Below, in pieces: positions 49,016 through 58,692 of a stretch of DNA of 64,000 bases. A program made the translations under genes and the position numbers. Position 1 is the first letter of the stretch; every line of letters begins with the position of its first letter. The stretch is taken from positions 1-64,000 of the forward strand of contig JAOPYI010000101.1 in the NCBI GenBank assembly GCA_025964675.1. Reading direction: 5' to 3'. The DNA comes from Sphaerisporangium sp. (GTDB lineage: Bacteria > Actinomycetota > Actinomycetes > Streptosporangiales > Streptosporangiaceae). Under the pieces are notes generated by a model. It searched no databases and was not told the origin of the DNA. It worked only from the letters and a program-made list of their open reading frames with translations.

Positions 49016-51880
49016 CTATTCGGCCGGCCCAGCTGGTCTGGTGGCCTTGCGGGAGCGTCGCCGCGCCCGCACCGAAGGCTGAGCGGCCTGCGCGTCCTCG
49101 CCTGCGGACCCGTCAAGCGCATCCGTCACGCTATCACGCCCCCCCTCGCCGTTCGCCGCCACCGCGACACCGCTGTCCTTGAGAAGCTTGTCGGCACCGG
49201 CCTTGGCCTTCTCAAGCTTTTCGGCCACCGCCTTCTCCACCGCCATCTTGCCCTGCGTGCCCCTCGGCTCGGGCTTGGACTCGACCGGCTCGGTCGAGAC
49301 GATCAGCCCGCGCCCGTTGCAGCAGTCACACGGGGTCGAGAACGCCTCCAGGAGGCCCTGGCCCACCCGCTTGCGGGTCATCTGGACCAGCCCCAGAGAG
49401 GTGACCTCCGCGACCTGGTGCTTGGTGCGGTCGCGGGCCAGGCACTCCAGCATGCGCCGGAGCACCAGGTCACGGTTGCTCTCCAGCACCATGTCGATGA
49501 AGTCGATGACGATGATGCCGCCGATGTCCCGCACCCGGAGCTGGCGGACGATCTCCTCGGCCGCCTCCAGGTTGTTCCTGGTGACGGTCTCCTCGAGGTT
49601 GCCGCCCTGGCCGGTGAACTTGCCGGTGTTGACGTCGACGACGGTCATCGCCTCGGTGCGGTCGATCACAAGGGAGCCGCCGCTCGGCAGCCACACCTTG
49701 CGCTCCATCGCCTTGGAGATCTGCTCATCGATGCGGTAGGCCGCGAAGACGTCGCCTTCCTCCCACTTGGTCAGGCGGTCCGCCAGGTGCGGCGCGACGT
49801 ACCGGACGTACTCGTCGACCGTGCCCCAGGCGTCGTCACCGGCCACGACCAGCGAGGAGAAGTCCTCGTTGAAAACGTCGCGGACCACACGGACGGTGAG
49901 GTCGGGCTCGGAGTAGAGCAGCTCCGGCGGGCTGGCCGACTTGGCCTTGCGCTGGATGTTCTCCCACTGCGCCGACAGGCGGGCCACGTCACGGCTGAGC
50001 TCGTCCTCGGACGCGCCCTCCGCGGCGGTCCGCACGATCACCCCGGCGTTCTCCGGCATGACCTTCTTCAGGATGCTCTTGAGCCTGGTGCGCTCCTTGT
50101 CGGGGAGCTTGCGGCTGATGCCCGTCATGGAACCGTCGGGCACGTAGACCAGATAGCGGCCCGGGAGGCTGATCTGGCTGGTCAGCCGGGCACCCTTGTG
50201 ACCCATCGGGTCCTTGGTGACCTGGACGAGCACCGACTGCCCGGACTTCAGCGCCGCCTCGATGCGCTTGGGCTGGCCTTCGAGACCGGCGGTGTCGAAG
50301 TTGACCTCACCGGCGTAAAGGACGGCGTTGCGGCCCTTACCGACGTCGACGAAGGCGGCTTCCATCGACGGCAGGACGTTCTGCACCTTGCCGAGGTAGA
50401 CGTTCCCGACGTACGACTGGCTGGCCTCGCGGTCGACGTAGTGCTCGACCAGCACGCCGTCCTCCATCACCGCGATCTGGGTGCGGCCGCCCTGGCGGCG
50501 CACCACCATGACGCGCTCGACCGACTCACGGCGGGCCAGGAACTCCGACTCGGTGATCACCGGGGGACGGCGGCGCCCCTGCTCGCGGCCTTCCCTGCGG
50601 CGCTGCTTCTTGGCCTCAAGGCGGGTGGAACCGCGGAAGCCCTGGACCTCGTCCACCGAGGTGGGGCGCCCGGCTCGGGGCGCGCGGATGCGCACCACGG
50701 TGTTCGGCGGGTCGTCGGCCGGAACCTCGGCCTCGTCCCCGCCCCTGCGCCGGCGGCGCCGGCGACGGCGCGACGACGAACCCGACTCGTCGTCGTCCTG
50801 GTCGTGGTCCCTGTCACGGGAGTCCCGCGCCGGCTCGGTCTCGCCCGGCTCGGCCTGGTCGGCGGCCCGCGGCTCGTCGTCGGAGTCCTCGGTGTCGTCG
50901 AGCTCGTCCTGCTCGCGCAGCTTGCCGCGTCCACGGCCTCCGCGGCGACGGCGGCGGCGACGGCCGGCCGCATCGTCCTGGTCGTCGTCCTCGTCGGACC
51001 CCGTCTCGGCGGTGTCGTCGGCGTCGTCGGGCTGCTCGTCCGCCGGCTCGACCGGATGCTGCGGCTGCGGCTGCGGCACGACCGGCGGCACGGCGGCGCG
51101 CGGCTCGGGCGCCTGGAAGATCGGCTGGAACACGGCGGAGGGCGCCTGGAAGGTGAGGGCGGGAGCCATCACGCGCGCCTCGGCTACCGCGGCCAGCCCG
51201 AACGGGTCGGCGAACAGCAAAGTCTGGGGCTGGCCCTCCTCGGTGATGTCCTCCCCGGCGGGCTCGTCGTCCAGCGGCTCCTCGGCGGGCAACGACTCGA
51301 GGATCGCCTCGGCGACCTCGGCCTCGGCCGGGCTCACGACGCTGGGGAGCTCCGCCTGGACCTCCGCGACCTCGGCGGTCTTCCTGGTGCGCCGGCGCTT
51401 CACCGGAGCGGCCTCGCCCTCCGGGAGCTCCTCGGCCGGGACGGCGGCGTCCTTCTTGGTGGTACGCGAGCGGCGCGTGGTGGCGGGCGCGTCGGGGTCC
51501 TTGACGGCGGCGCGGCGCGACCGGGTGGCCCGCTTGACGGGCACCTCGGCCTCTAGGGCCTCCGCGGGCTCGCCGTCGGAACCCGACCTGGCCTCGGGGA
51601 CGCCCCCGGCTTCCCGGCTCGGCGCGGTGCCCGTGGCCGGCGCGGTCGCCGCCGGCGACACGGACTCCTCGCTTCGTGTGGGCTCCGGGACGACCCCTGT
51701 TTCCAGGGTCGGCGTCGCTGCCTCGGGACTCACCAGACCCGCGGCGCGCTCCGCCTCCTCAGGCGGCGGCCCGGCCGGGCGGCTCGCCGCGCGGCGACGC
51801 CTGGCCGGCTTGGATTCCTGCTGTGCTGTTGGATCCCCATCAGGGCCAAAGGCCCCGACGATGGGCTCGTTGTCGAGCAT
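49016..51880 (-). CDS. rne: Ribonuclease E/G family protein
   Basis: 954 residues. As in other actinobacteria the catalytic core is flanked by disordered regions, mostly at the N-terminus. Residues 1-430 are low complexity, alternating acidic (DDADDTAETGSDEDDDQDD) and Arg-rich blocks ([13 protein letters not shown]). The core follows: S1 domain (SYVGNVYLGKVQNVLPSMEA), 5' sensor region, DNase-I-like active site with TVVDVNTGKFTG and IIVIDFIDM, and the Zn-link CDCCNGRG. A short Ala-rich and basic tail ends it. It processes and degrades RNA and serves as the degradosome scaffold. ATG 51880 has no strong ribosome site. Confidence 0.95.
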   Translation of the reverse strand: MLDNEPIVGAFGPDGDPTAQQESKPARRRRAASRPAGPPPEEAERAAGLVSPEAATPTLETGVVPEPTRSEESVSPAATAPATGTAPSREAGGVPEARSGSDGEPAEALEAEVPVKRATRSRRAAVKDPDAPATTRRSRTTKKDAAVPAEELPEGEAAPVKRRRTRKTAEVAEVQAELPSVVSPAEAEVAEAILESLPAEEPLDDEPAGEDITEEGQPQTLLFADPFGLAAVAEARVMAPALTFQAPSAVFQPIFQAPEPRAAVPPVVPQPQPQHPVEPADEQPDDADDTAETGSDEDDDQDDAAGRRRRRRRGGRGRGKLREQDELDDTEDSDDEPRAADQAEPGETEPARDSRDRDHDQDDDESGSSSRRRRRRRRRGGDEAEVPADDPPNTVVRIRAPRAGRPTSVDEVQGFRGSTRLEAKKQRRREGREQGRRRPPVITESEFLARRESVERVMVVRRQGGRTQIAVMEDGVLVEHYVDREASQSYVGNVYLGKVQNVLPSMEAAFVDVGKGRNAVLYAGEVNFDTAGLEGQPKRIEAALKSGQSVLVQVTKDPMGHKGARLTSQISLPGRYLVYVPDGSMTGISRKLPDKERTRLKSILKKVMPENAGVIVRTAAEGASEDELSRDVARLSAQWENIQRKAKSASPPELLYSEPDLTVRVVRDVFNEDFSSLVVAGDDAWGTVDEYVRYVAPHLADRLTKWEEGDVFAAYRIDEQISKAMERKVWLPSGGSLVIDRTEAMTVVDVNTGKFTGQGGNLEETVTRNNLEAAEEIVRQLRVRDIGGIIVIDFIDMVLESNRDLVLRRMLECLARDRTKHQVAEVTSLGLVQMTRKRVGQGLLEAFSTPCDCCNGRGLIVSTEPVESKPEPRGTQGKMAVEKAVAEKLEKAKAGADKLLKDSGVAVAANGEGGRDSVTDALDGSAGEDAQAAQPSVRARRRSRKATRPAGPAE

Positions 51881-51984
51881 GCGGGCGTTCTCCCGTCAGG
51901 CTCCCGGGCACGTCTCCGCGCCGCGCGGGAGCTCTCGTCTCTCGCTGTACGCCAGGCCACCTGTCGGGGGCCCGGCGCCAAGTC

Positions 51985-52758
51985 CTATTTGTGGTCACCG
52001 ACGTGCCGCACAGCCGGTCCCGGCTCGCCGCCGCGAATGTCGCGGTCCAGGTCGAGCGGGTCGGCGGTCCCACCGGTGCGCGCGTCGAGCGGACCCTGCG
52101 CCAGCCTGGTCACCGCGGGGGGTGACGGCGGCGCGAAATCAGCCACAAGACGCAGACCCGTGAGCACGTCGTCGGGTCGAACGGCGGGCGTTACGTGCCG
52201 AACAACCATACGAAGTATCGCACATGGCTGGCTCGGCTCCCGGCCCGCTGTTCCGTCGGGTCCTTCATGTGCCGTCAGCGCGACGACGGCCTCTCTCGCG
52301 TCGAAGCGGCGCAGACCCTTCTTGGTCAGGCGTTCGACGTCGACACGCTCGGCGGCCAGGAAACGCTCGACCGCCGCCTTCGCCCCTACAGGCTCCGACC
52401 CGGGCAGGCGAACCTCCCAGACCGAGCACTCCAGCCTGTCGGCCAGGCTTCCGGCGCCCGCCTCCACGACCTCGATCACGTCGAGCCCGGGTGGCAGTGA
52501 TGAATCGAGATCGGCACGGAGCCGCTCCGGCTCGCACACCGAGACGACACCGATCTCGAGATATTCGGCTTCGCTGGCCACCCCTGTGGGGGCGGCTCCC
52601 GCGTAGGAGATCTTAGGATGGGGGGAGAATCCCGCGCTGAAACCGACCGGAATGCCGGCCCGGCGCACCGCTCGTTCGATGGCACGCGAGATGTCTCGGT
52701 GGCTGGTGAACCTCAGACGGCCACGCTTGGCGTAGCGCACACGAAGGCGCTGCACCAC
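51985..52758 (-). CDS. Radical-SAM-linked protein, TIGR03936/DUF2344 type
   Basis: 257 residues from GTG 52758. The opening VRYAKRGRLRFTSHRDISRAI and the FSPHPKISYAGAAPTGVASEAEYLE block are diagnostic. It is always found beside the large radical SAM gene that precedes it here and is thought to act with it, possibly on RNA, but the function is not established. No ribosome site is found at 52758. In-frame coding similarity seems to continue upstream (LKNPVPDGPPPAPVVQRL) to a CTG at 52797 with AGGAAGG 9 nt upstream, so that codon may be the real start. The C-terminal 80 residues are variable. Confidence 0.88.
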   Translation of the reverse strand: MVQRLRVRYAKRGRLRFTSHRDISRAIERAVRRAGIPVGFSAGFSPHPKISYAGAAPTGVASEAEYLEIGVVSVCEPERLRADLDSSLPPGLDVIEVVEAGAGSLADRLECSVWEVRLPGSEPVGAKAAVERFLAAERVDVERLTKKGLRRFDAREAVVALTAHEGPDGTAGREPSQPCAILRMVVRHVTPAVRPDDVLTGLRLVADFAPPSPPAVTRLAQGPLDARTGGTADPLDLDRDIRGGEPGPAVRHVGDHK

Positions 52759-52957
52759 AGGCGCGGGCGGGGGCCCATCAGGAACAGGGTTCTTCAGCTA
52801 AGTCATCCTTCCTGTGTCACATTGGCGGTCATCTTCCCAGGATAGAGGCCAGTGCAGCCCACCCGGTCGCACGTCGTACGCCAAGAGGCTAAACCACCTT
52901 GACCCGACGGCCTATCTTGTCAACGGTTACCGGCGGTGTTTGCTTCCATCCGGCGGG

Positions 52958-54880
52958 TCAGACGACCGACAGGGGCAGCAGTTTCCTGCCCGTGGGGCCG
53001 ATCTGGATCTCGGTGCCCATCGTGGGACAGACTCCGCAGTCGTAGCAGGGAGTCCACCGGCAGTCCTCGACATCGGTCTCGGTGGTGGCGTCCTGCCAGT
53101 CCTGCCAGAGCCACTCGCGGTCGAGACCGGCGTCGAGGTGGTCCCAGGGGAGCACCTCGACCTCGTCGCGCTCGCGGGTGGTGTACCAGTCGACGTCGAC
53201 CGGCTCGCCGGCCAGCGCCCGCTCGGCGCAGGACATCCAGCGGGTGTAGGAGAAGTGCTCGCTCCAGCCGTCGAAGCGGCCGCCGTCCTCCCAGACGGCC
53301 CTGATCACCGCGCCGACCCGGCGGTCACCCCGGGACAGCAGGCCCTCCACGATCGACGGCTTGCCGTCGTGGTAGCGGAAGCCGATCGCCTTGCCGTACT
53401 GCTTGTCGGAGCGCAGGGAGTCTCTGAGCTGCTTGAGCCTGCGGTCGACGGTCTCGTGGTCGCACTGGGCCGCCCACTGGAACGGGGTATGCGGTTTAGG
53501 CACGAACCCGCCGATGGACACGGTGCAGCGGATGTCACGGGAGCCGGTGATCTCGCGACCCGCCTTGATGACCTTCTTGGCCAGGTCCGCGATGCCGAGG
53601 ACGTCCTCGTCCATCTCGGTGGGCAGCCCGCACATGAAGTAGAGCTTCACCTGCCGCCAGCCATGGCCGTACGCCGTGGTGACGGTGCGGATCAGGTCTT
53701 CCTCGGTGACCATCTTGTTGATCACCTTGCGCATGCGCTCGGAGCCGCCCTCGGGCGCGAACGTCAGGCCGGAACGGCGGCCGTTGCGCGAGAATTCGTT
53801 GGCCAGGTCGATGTTGAACGCGTCGACGCGGGTCGAGGGGAGCGACAGGCTGGTGTTGGTGCCTTCGTACCGGTCGGCCAGGCCCTTGGCGACCTCGGCG
53901 ATCTCGGAGTGGTCGGCGCTGGACAGCGACAGCAGGCCGACCTCGTTGAAGCCGGACGCCTTGACGCCCGCCTCCACCATGTCGCCGATCGTCGTGATCG
54001 ACCGCTCCCGGACCGGACGGGTGATCATGCCCGCCTGGCAGAACCGGCAGCCGCGGGTGCAGCCGCGGAAGATCTCGACGCTGAAGCGCTCGTGCACGGT
54101 CTCGGCCAGCGGGACCAGCGGCTTCTTGGGGTAGGGCCACTCGTCAAGGTCCATGACCGTGTGCTTCTGCACCCGCCACGGCACCCCGGACCTGTTGGGG
54201 GCCACCCTCTTGATGCGCCCGTCGGGGTGGTATTCCACGTCGTAGAACTTCGGGACGTAGACCCCGCCGGTCGAGGCGAGACGCATGAGAAGCTCGTCGC
54301 GCCCGCCCGGGCTGCCCTCGTCCTTCCACTCGCGGATCACCTCGGAGATCGCGATGGCGATCTGCTCGCCGTCGCCGAGCACCGCGGCGTCGAGGAAGTC
54401 GGCGACCGGCTCCGGGTTGAACGCCGCGTGGCCGCCCGCCAGCACGATCGGGTCGTCCTCACCGCGGTCGACGGCGTGGAGCGGGATGCCGGCCAGGTCG
54501 AGAGCGGTCAGCAGGTTGGTGTAGCCGAGTTCGGTGGAGAAGGACACGCCCAGCACGTCGAACGCCCGCACCGGGCGATGGGCGTCGACGGTGAACTGCG
54601 GCAGGCCGTGCTCGCGCATGAGCGCCTCGAGGTCGGGCCAGACGGCATAGGTGCGCTCGGCCAGCGTCTCGGGCAGCTCGTTCAGGATCTCGTAGAGAAT
54701 CTGAACGCCCTGGTTGGGCAGCCCCACCTCGTAGGCGTCGGGATACATCAGGGCCCAGCGGACGGTCGCCTCGTCCCAGTCCTTGACGGTCGAGTTGAGC
54801 TCACCACCTACGTACTGGATCGGCTTCTGCACGTTGGGCAGAAGCGCTTCCAGGCGGGGAAAAAGCGACTCGACAGGCAT
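52958..54880 (-). CDS. TIGR03960-type B12-binding-fold/radical SAM protein
   Basis: 640 residues from ATG 54880 (MPVESLFPRLEALLPNVQKP). The N-terminal half resembles a cobalamin-binding fold (WALMYPDAYEVGLPNQGVQI, LGVSFSTELGYTNLLTAL, IVLAGGHAAFNPEP). The radical SAM cluster motif is FRGCTRGCRFCQAGM (Cx3Cx2C). A Cys-rich end CRWTPCYDCGVCPT may bind a further cluster. This family precedes rne and rplU in actinomycetes. Its substrate is not firmly known; the partnership with the DUF2344 protein suggests tRNA or rRNA modification (inference). Confidence 0.9.
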   Translation of the reverse strand: MPVESLFPRLEALLPNVQKPIQYVGGELNSTVKDWDEATVRWALMYPDAYEVGLPNQGVQILYEILNELPETLAERTYAVWPDLEALMREHGLPQFTVDAHRPVRAFDVLGVSFSTELGYTNLLTALDLAGIPLHAVDRGEDDPIVLAGGHAAFNPEPVADFLDAAVLGDGEQIAIAISEVIREWKDEGSPGGRDELLMRLASTGGVYVPKFYDVEYHPDGRIKRVAPNRSGVPWRVQKHTVMDLDEWPYPKKPLVPLAETVHERFSVEIFRGCTRGCRFCQAGMITRPVRERSITTIGDMVEAGVKASGFNEVGLLSLSSADHSEIAEVAKGLADRYEGTNTSLSLPSTRVDAFNIDLANEFSRNGRRSGLTFAPEGGSERMRKVINKMVTEEDLIRTVTTAYGHGWRQVKLYFMCGLPTEMDEDVLGIADLAKKVIKAGREITGSRDIRCTVSIGGFVPKPHTPFQWAAQCDHETVDRRLKQLRDSLRSDKQYGKAIGFRYHDGKPSIVEGLLSRGDRRVGAVIRAVWEDGGRFDGWSEHFSYTRWMSCAERALAGEPVDVDWYTTRERDEVEVLPWDHLDAGLDREWLWQDWQDATTETDVEDCRWTPCYDCGVCPTMGTEIQIGPTGRKLLPLSVV

Positions 54881-54952
54881 GGGACCAAGGGTAGTTCCTG
54901 CTTGCCACGGCTCGCGCCAGCGGACCCCGCGCGGCACACCGCCCGAACGGGG

Positions 54953-56116
54953 TCAGAACGTACGATCGCGGATGTGGACCGCCTGGAGTAAACCCAGGGC
55001 GATCATGTTGGCGAACGTCGCGGTGCCTCCGTACGACACGAAGGGCAGCGGGACCCCGGTGATCGGCATGATGCCGATGGTCATCCCGACGTTGACGAAC
55101 GTCTGGAAGGCGAACCAGCAGACGATGCCCCCCACCACCAGCGCGCCGAACCGCTCCTCGCACTGCCGGGCGATGCGCAGGCCGCGCAGCAGCACCACAC
55201 CCAGCAGCGCCACCACCGTGATCGAGCCGAGGAACCCGAACTCCTCCCCCACCACGGTGAAGATGAAGTCGGTGTGCTGCTCGGGGACGAACCGCCCGGT
55301 GGTCTGACCCCCGTGGAACAGCCCCTTACCGAACAGCTCTCCCGAACCGATCGCGATCAGCGCCTGAGTGCTGTTGTACCCCGCTCCGCGCGGGTCGTTG
55401 GCCGGGTCGATGAACGCCGTGAACCGCGCCACCTGGTACGGCTTGAGCAGGCCGAGAAGCCACACGGCGGCGGCCCCGGCCATCGCCACCAGGGCCAGAC
55501 CGACGATGTAGCGCTTGCGCAGGCCGGCGAAGATCAAGGACCCCGCGACGATGACGGCGAGCACCATCGTGGTGCCGAAGTCGGGCTGGAGCATGACCAG
55601 GCCCATCGCGATGGCGGCGGCGGCGACGCAGAGCAGCAGGTCGAGCGGGCGGGGCCGATCGGTGCCCGGGAGGGGCTCCGCGAGCAACGCGCCCAGCATG
55701 AGGATCAGCGCCGGCTTGGCGAGCTCGGACGGCTGGACCGCGAACCCTCCCCCGAGAAGGATCCACGAGTGGGACCCGTTGATCGTCGACCCGAGCGGGG
55801 TGATCACCGCCAGGAGCCCCAGCAGCGCCACGCCGTACACGGCGGGCGCGTAGATCCGCAGCGTCCGCTGGTCGGCAAGCGCGGCCATGCCGCACAGGAC
55901 CCACCCGATGACGAGGTTCAGTATGTGCTTCTTGACCATGCCCGTCGGCGCCCCCGCCGCCCACGTGCGGGTCGAGGACCACACCAGCAGCGTGCCGATG
56001 ATCGACAGTGCCATGACGGCGACCAGCAGGACGCCGTCGACCCGCCACACCGCCGACTGCGCGCCCATGGCCCTTCGCACCAAGGAGCGGCTGTGTGGGA
56101 CGAGGGCCTGGTTCAC
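54953..56116 (-). CDS. rodA: RodA/FtsW-family peptidoglycan glycosyltransferase
   Basis: 387 residues, ten membrane segments. Typical SEDS blocks are GSTINGSHSWILLGG, QPSELAKPALILML, LQPDFGTTMVLAVI, FTAFIDPANDPRGAGYNSTQ (with the catalytic-loop Asp region), GQTTGRFVPEQHTDFIFTVV and MPITGVPLPFVSYGGT. It polymerises lipid II and pairs with the class B PBP encoded just upstream. ATG 56116 overlaps the mrdA stop by 4 nt. Confidence 0.95.
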   Translation of the reverse strand: MNQALVPHSRSLVRRAMGAQSAVWRVDGVLLVAVMALSIIGTLLVWSSTRTWAAGAPTGMVKKHILNLVIGWVLCGMAALADQRTLRIYAPAVYGVALLGLLAVITPLGSTINGSHSWILLGGGFAVQPSELAKPALILMLGALLAEPLPGTDRPRPLDLLLCVAAAAIAMGLVMLQPDFGTTMVLAVIVAGSLIFAGLRKRYIVGLALVAMAGAAAVWLLGLLKPYQVARFTAFIDPANDPRGAGYNSTQALIAIGSGELFGKGLFHGGQTTGRFVPEQHTDFIFTVVGEEFGFLGSITVVALLGVVLLRGLRIARQCEERFGALVVGGIVCWFAFQTFVNVGMTIGIMPITGVPLPFVSYGGTATFANMIALGLLQAVHIRDRTF

Positions 56117-58161
56117 TGCACCACCGTCCCGTCTTTCCTGATCGCCGGGAGGCGTTCGACGGGCTTACCGCCAGGCAGAGCGGCCGGGCCCTTGATGCCG
56201 TAGATGCCCTCGTAGATCTCACGCGCCGCGGGGGCGGCGGCCATGGCGCCCTGGCCGCCCTGCGAGACCGTGACGACGACCACGAACCGGGGATCGGCCG
56301 CCGGCGCAAAGGAGGCGAACCACGACGTGTCCTCCTTGCCGTAGACCTCAGCCGTACCGGTCTTGCCACCGATCTTCACCACGTTCATCGGGAACCCGCT
56401 GAAGGCGCCGGCGGCCGTACCATCGGAGGTCACCTCGCTCAGCGCGGCACGGATGTAGTCGCGGGTCGCGTGGTCGATCGGAAGCCGGCCGACCACCGGC
56501 GCCTTGATCTCCTGCACGTGGGTGCCGTCGGGTCGCACGATCGCCTTGCCGATCCGCGGGCTGCGCAGCTTGCCGTCACCGACGATCGCGGCGTAGGCGA
56601 CGGCAAGCTGCAGGGGCGTGACCAGCACGTCTCCCTGCCCGATGGAGAGGTTGGCGGCCTCGGCGGCCTTCCACTCGAACCCTTCGAGGCAGTTCTCGTT
56701 GGCCAGCCTCTTCAGGTACGCGGCGCGGCCCGGGTCCTTCTTCTCCACCTCGGGATAGCCGGATTTGGCCCGTGTGCAGCTGAGGTGCCTCATCACCGCC
56801 CACATTTCCTTCTTCCAGGCACGGCCGGGAATGCGCCCCGGCACCTCGCCCGGCAGGTCGATGCCGGTCTTCCTGCCGAACCCGAATGCCTTGGCCGTGT
56901 TGGTCATCGGCTCCTTGGGATGTTTCACGGGCTTGAGGCCGCCGTCCCGCTGCCACATCTCGTACGCCGCCCGGTAGAAGATCGTGTCGCAGGACTTCAC
57001 CAGCGCCGTGTGAAGATCGAGCACGCCAAGGCCGATGCCGTGGAAGTTGTGGAAGGTTGTGCCGGCGACGTCGAAGGCCCCCGGGCAGTCGTACTTGCCC
57101 TTCAACGGATAGCCGTCCCTGACCATCGATGACACGGAGGAGACCTTGAACGTCGAACCGGGCGCGTACTGGCCGTGGGTCGCCCGGGAGATCAGCGGCA
57201 GCCCCGCCTGCACTGAGAGCAGCCGCTGATAGTCCTTCTCGGAGATGCCGCCGGCCCACACCGCGGGATCGTAGGTCGGCATGCTGCCGATCGCCACGAC
57301 CCCGCCGGTCTTCACGTCCAGGACGACCGCGGCGGCGCCGTCGGCCTTCGGGGCGTTCTTCATGGCGTTCGCGAGCGCCTGGTCCACGACCTTCTGCACG
57401 TTGGCGTCCATGTTGGTGATCAGGATGTCGCCGGCGACCGGCGAGGTCTGGTGCTCGATCCCGAGGACCTTGCCCATGCGATCGACCTGGACCCTGCGCA
57501 GCCCCGGCGATCCACGCAGCGCCTCGTCGTAGACGTATTCGAGCCCGTCCCTGCCGACGAGATCGACACCCGAGAAGTTCGCCTTGAGCTTGGACCGCTT
57601 CTTCAGCTCCGCCTCGGTCACCGGCTGCAGGTAGCCGAAGGTCTGCGAGGCTCCGGCGCCGAGGGGATACTCCCGTACGGCCTGCACTTCGGCGATGACC
57701 CCGGGGAAGTCCTCCTGCCTCTCCAGGATCTGCAGCGCCTGCCTGGGGCTGACCTTGTCGTCGATCGGGATCGGGGAGTAAAGGGACCCCGGCCAGCAGG
57801 GACGGGTCACGTGGGGCCCACACGGGCGGATGCGCTCCCGCAGCTCCTTGACCGGCCGGTCGAGCACCGACGCCAGCCGTTTGAGCACGGCCACGCCGCC
57901 GTCTCGCATGCGCTCGATCTCGGCGCGGTCTATCGAGACGACCAGCGCGGTGCGGTTGCGCACCAGAGGGCGCCCGCTGGCGTCAAGGATCTGTCCCCGC
58001 ACGGCGGGGACGATGACGTCACGGGTGCGGGTCTCGGTGGCCGCCGCCACGAACTGGCCACCCCGCACGACCTGCACCTGCCACAGCCGTACGGTGAGGA
58101 CCGCGAGGAGGGTCAGCACGAGCAACTGCAGCACCACCAGCCTGGCACGGACACGGTTCAC
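56113..58161 (-). CDS. mrdA: Penicillin-binding protein 2 (class B transpeptidase)
   Basis: 682 residues. One N-terminal membrane helix (VVLQLLVLTLLAVLTVRLW), a PBP dimerisation domain (RGQILDASGRPLVRNRTALV), and the transpeptidase domain with GSTFK (SxxK serine nucleophile), KSCD (SxN-type motif with Cys-Asp, as in many actinobacterial PBP2) and GGKTGTAEV (KTG). It crosslinks peptidoglycan in the MreBCD-RodA elongasome. The start is GTG 58161, overlapping the mreD stop as GTGA; an open frame further up to 58290 lies inside mreD. Confidence 0.95.
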   Translation of the reverse strand: MNRVRARLVVLQLLVLTLLAVLTVRLWQVQVVRGGQFVAAATETRTRDVIVPAVRGQILDASGRPLVRNRTALVVSIDRAEIERMRDGGVAVLKRLASVLDRPVKELRERIRPCGPHVTRPCWPGSLYSPIPIDDKVSPRQALQILERQEDFPGVIAEVQAVREYPLGAGASQTFGYLQPVTEAELKKRSKLKANFSGVDLVGRDGLEYVYDEALRGSPGLRRVQVDRMGKVLGIEHQTSPVAGDILITNMDANVQKVVDQALANAMKNAPKADGAAAVVLDVKTGGVVAIGSMPTYDPAVWAGGISEKDYQRLLSVQAGLPLISRATHGQYAPGSTFKVSSVSSMVRDGYPLKGKYDCPGAFDVAGTTFHNFHGIGLGVLDLHTALVKSCDTIFYRAAYEMWQRDGGLKPVKHPKEPMTNTAKAFGFGRKTGIDLPGEVPGRIPGRAWKKEMWAVMRHLSCTRAKSGYPEVEKKDPGRAAYLKRLANENCLEGFEWKAAEAANLSIGQGDVLVTPLQLAVAYAAIVGDGKLRSPRIGKAIVRPDGTHVQEIKAPVVGRLPIDHATRDYIRAALSEVTSDGTAAGAFSGFPMNVVKIGGKTGTAEVYGKEDTSWFASFAPAADPRFVVVVTVSQGGQGAMAAAPAAREIYEGIYGIKGPAALPGGKPVERLPAIRKDGTVVQ

Positions 58162-58688
58162 GCGTGCCTCCGTACGGGGTAGGCGCCGGTGGGCACCGCC
58201 TTCCGCCTGCGGTGGTCGCGCGAGAAGCGGGACACCGCCCAGAAGACCAGCGCCGCCATGCCGAGGTTGTACATCACCAGCGAGGGCCACAGGCCGACCA
58301 GGGCATGCCAGTCGACCCGGGGATCGCCGAGCAACCCGCCGACCCCGGCCGACATGAGCGGCGCGAGCATCACCGCGACGATCACCGTGACCGCCGACGA
58401 CCCGGGCGCCCGCTCCGCCGCGCGGCCCACCATGAAGCCGACGAGGCAGAACACCAGGGCGTACTGCCCCATGACATGGGCGGCGGGGGGCAGGAGGTCG
58501 GTGACCAGGCCCGTGGCGAAACCGGCCAGGGCGCCCGCGACCGCGCCGTGCGCGAGTGCGAACATCACGACTGCGAGGAGCACCAGGTCGGGACCGCCCC
58601 CGCCCGGCAGCGGAAGGCGGTTCACGACGGTAACCTGCACGATCATGATGAGGCCGACGAGCAGCACCGCCGCTATCGCTCGGATCAC
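58158..58688 (-). CDS. mreD: Rod-shape determining protein MreD
   Basis: 176 residues from GTG 58688 (MIRAIAAVLLVGLIMIVQVT) with five to six membrane segments (PDLVLLAVVMFALAHGAVAG, LAGFATGLVTDLLPPAAHVM, YALVFCLVGFMVGRAAE, LGMAALVFWAVSRF). It links MreC to the cytoskeleton and cell-wall synthases. It lies 4 nt after the mreC stop and overlaps mrdA by 4 nt. Confidence 0.92.
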   Translation of the reverse strand: MIRAIAAVLLVGLIMIVQVTVVNRLPLPGGGGPDLVLLAVVMFALAHGAVAGALAGFATGLVTDLLPPAAHVMGQYALVFCLVGFMVGRAAERAPGSSAVTVIVAVMLAPLMSAGVGGLLGDPRVDWHALVGLWPSLVMYNLGMAALVFWAVSRFSRDHRRRKAVPTGAYPVRRHA

Positions 58689-58692
58689 GACC

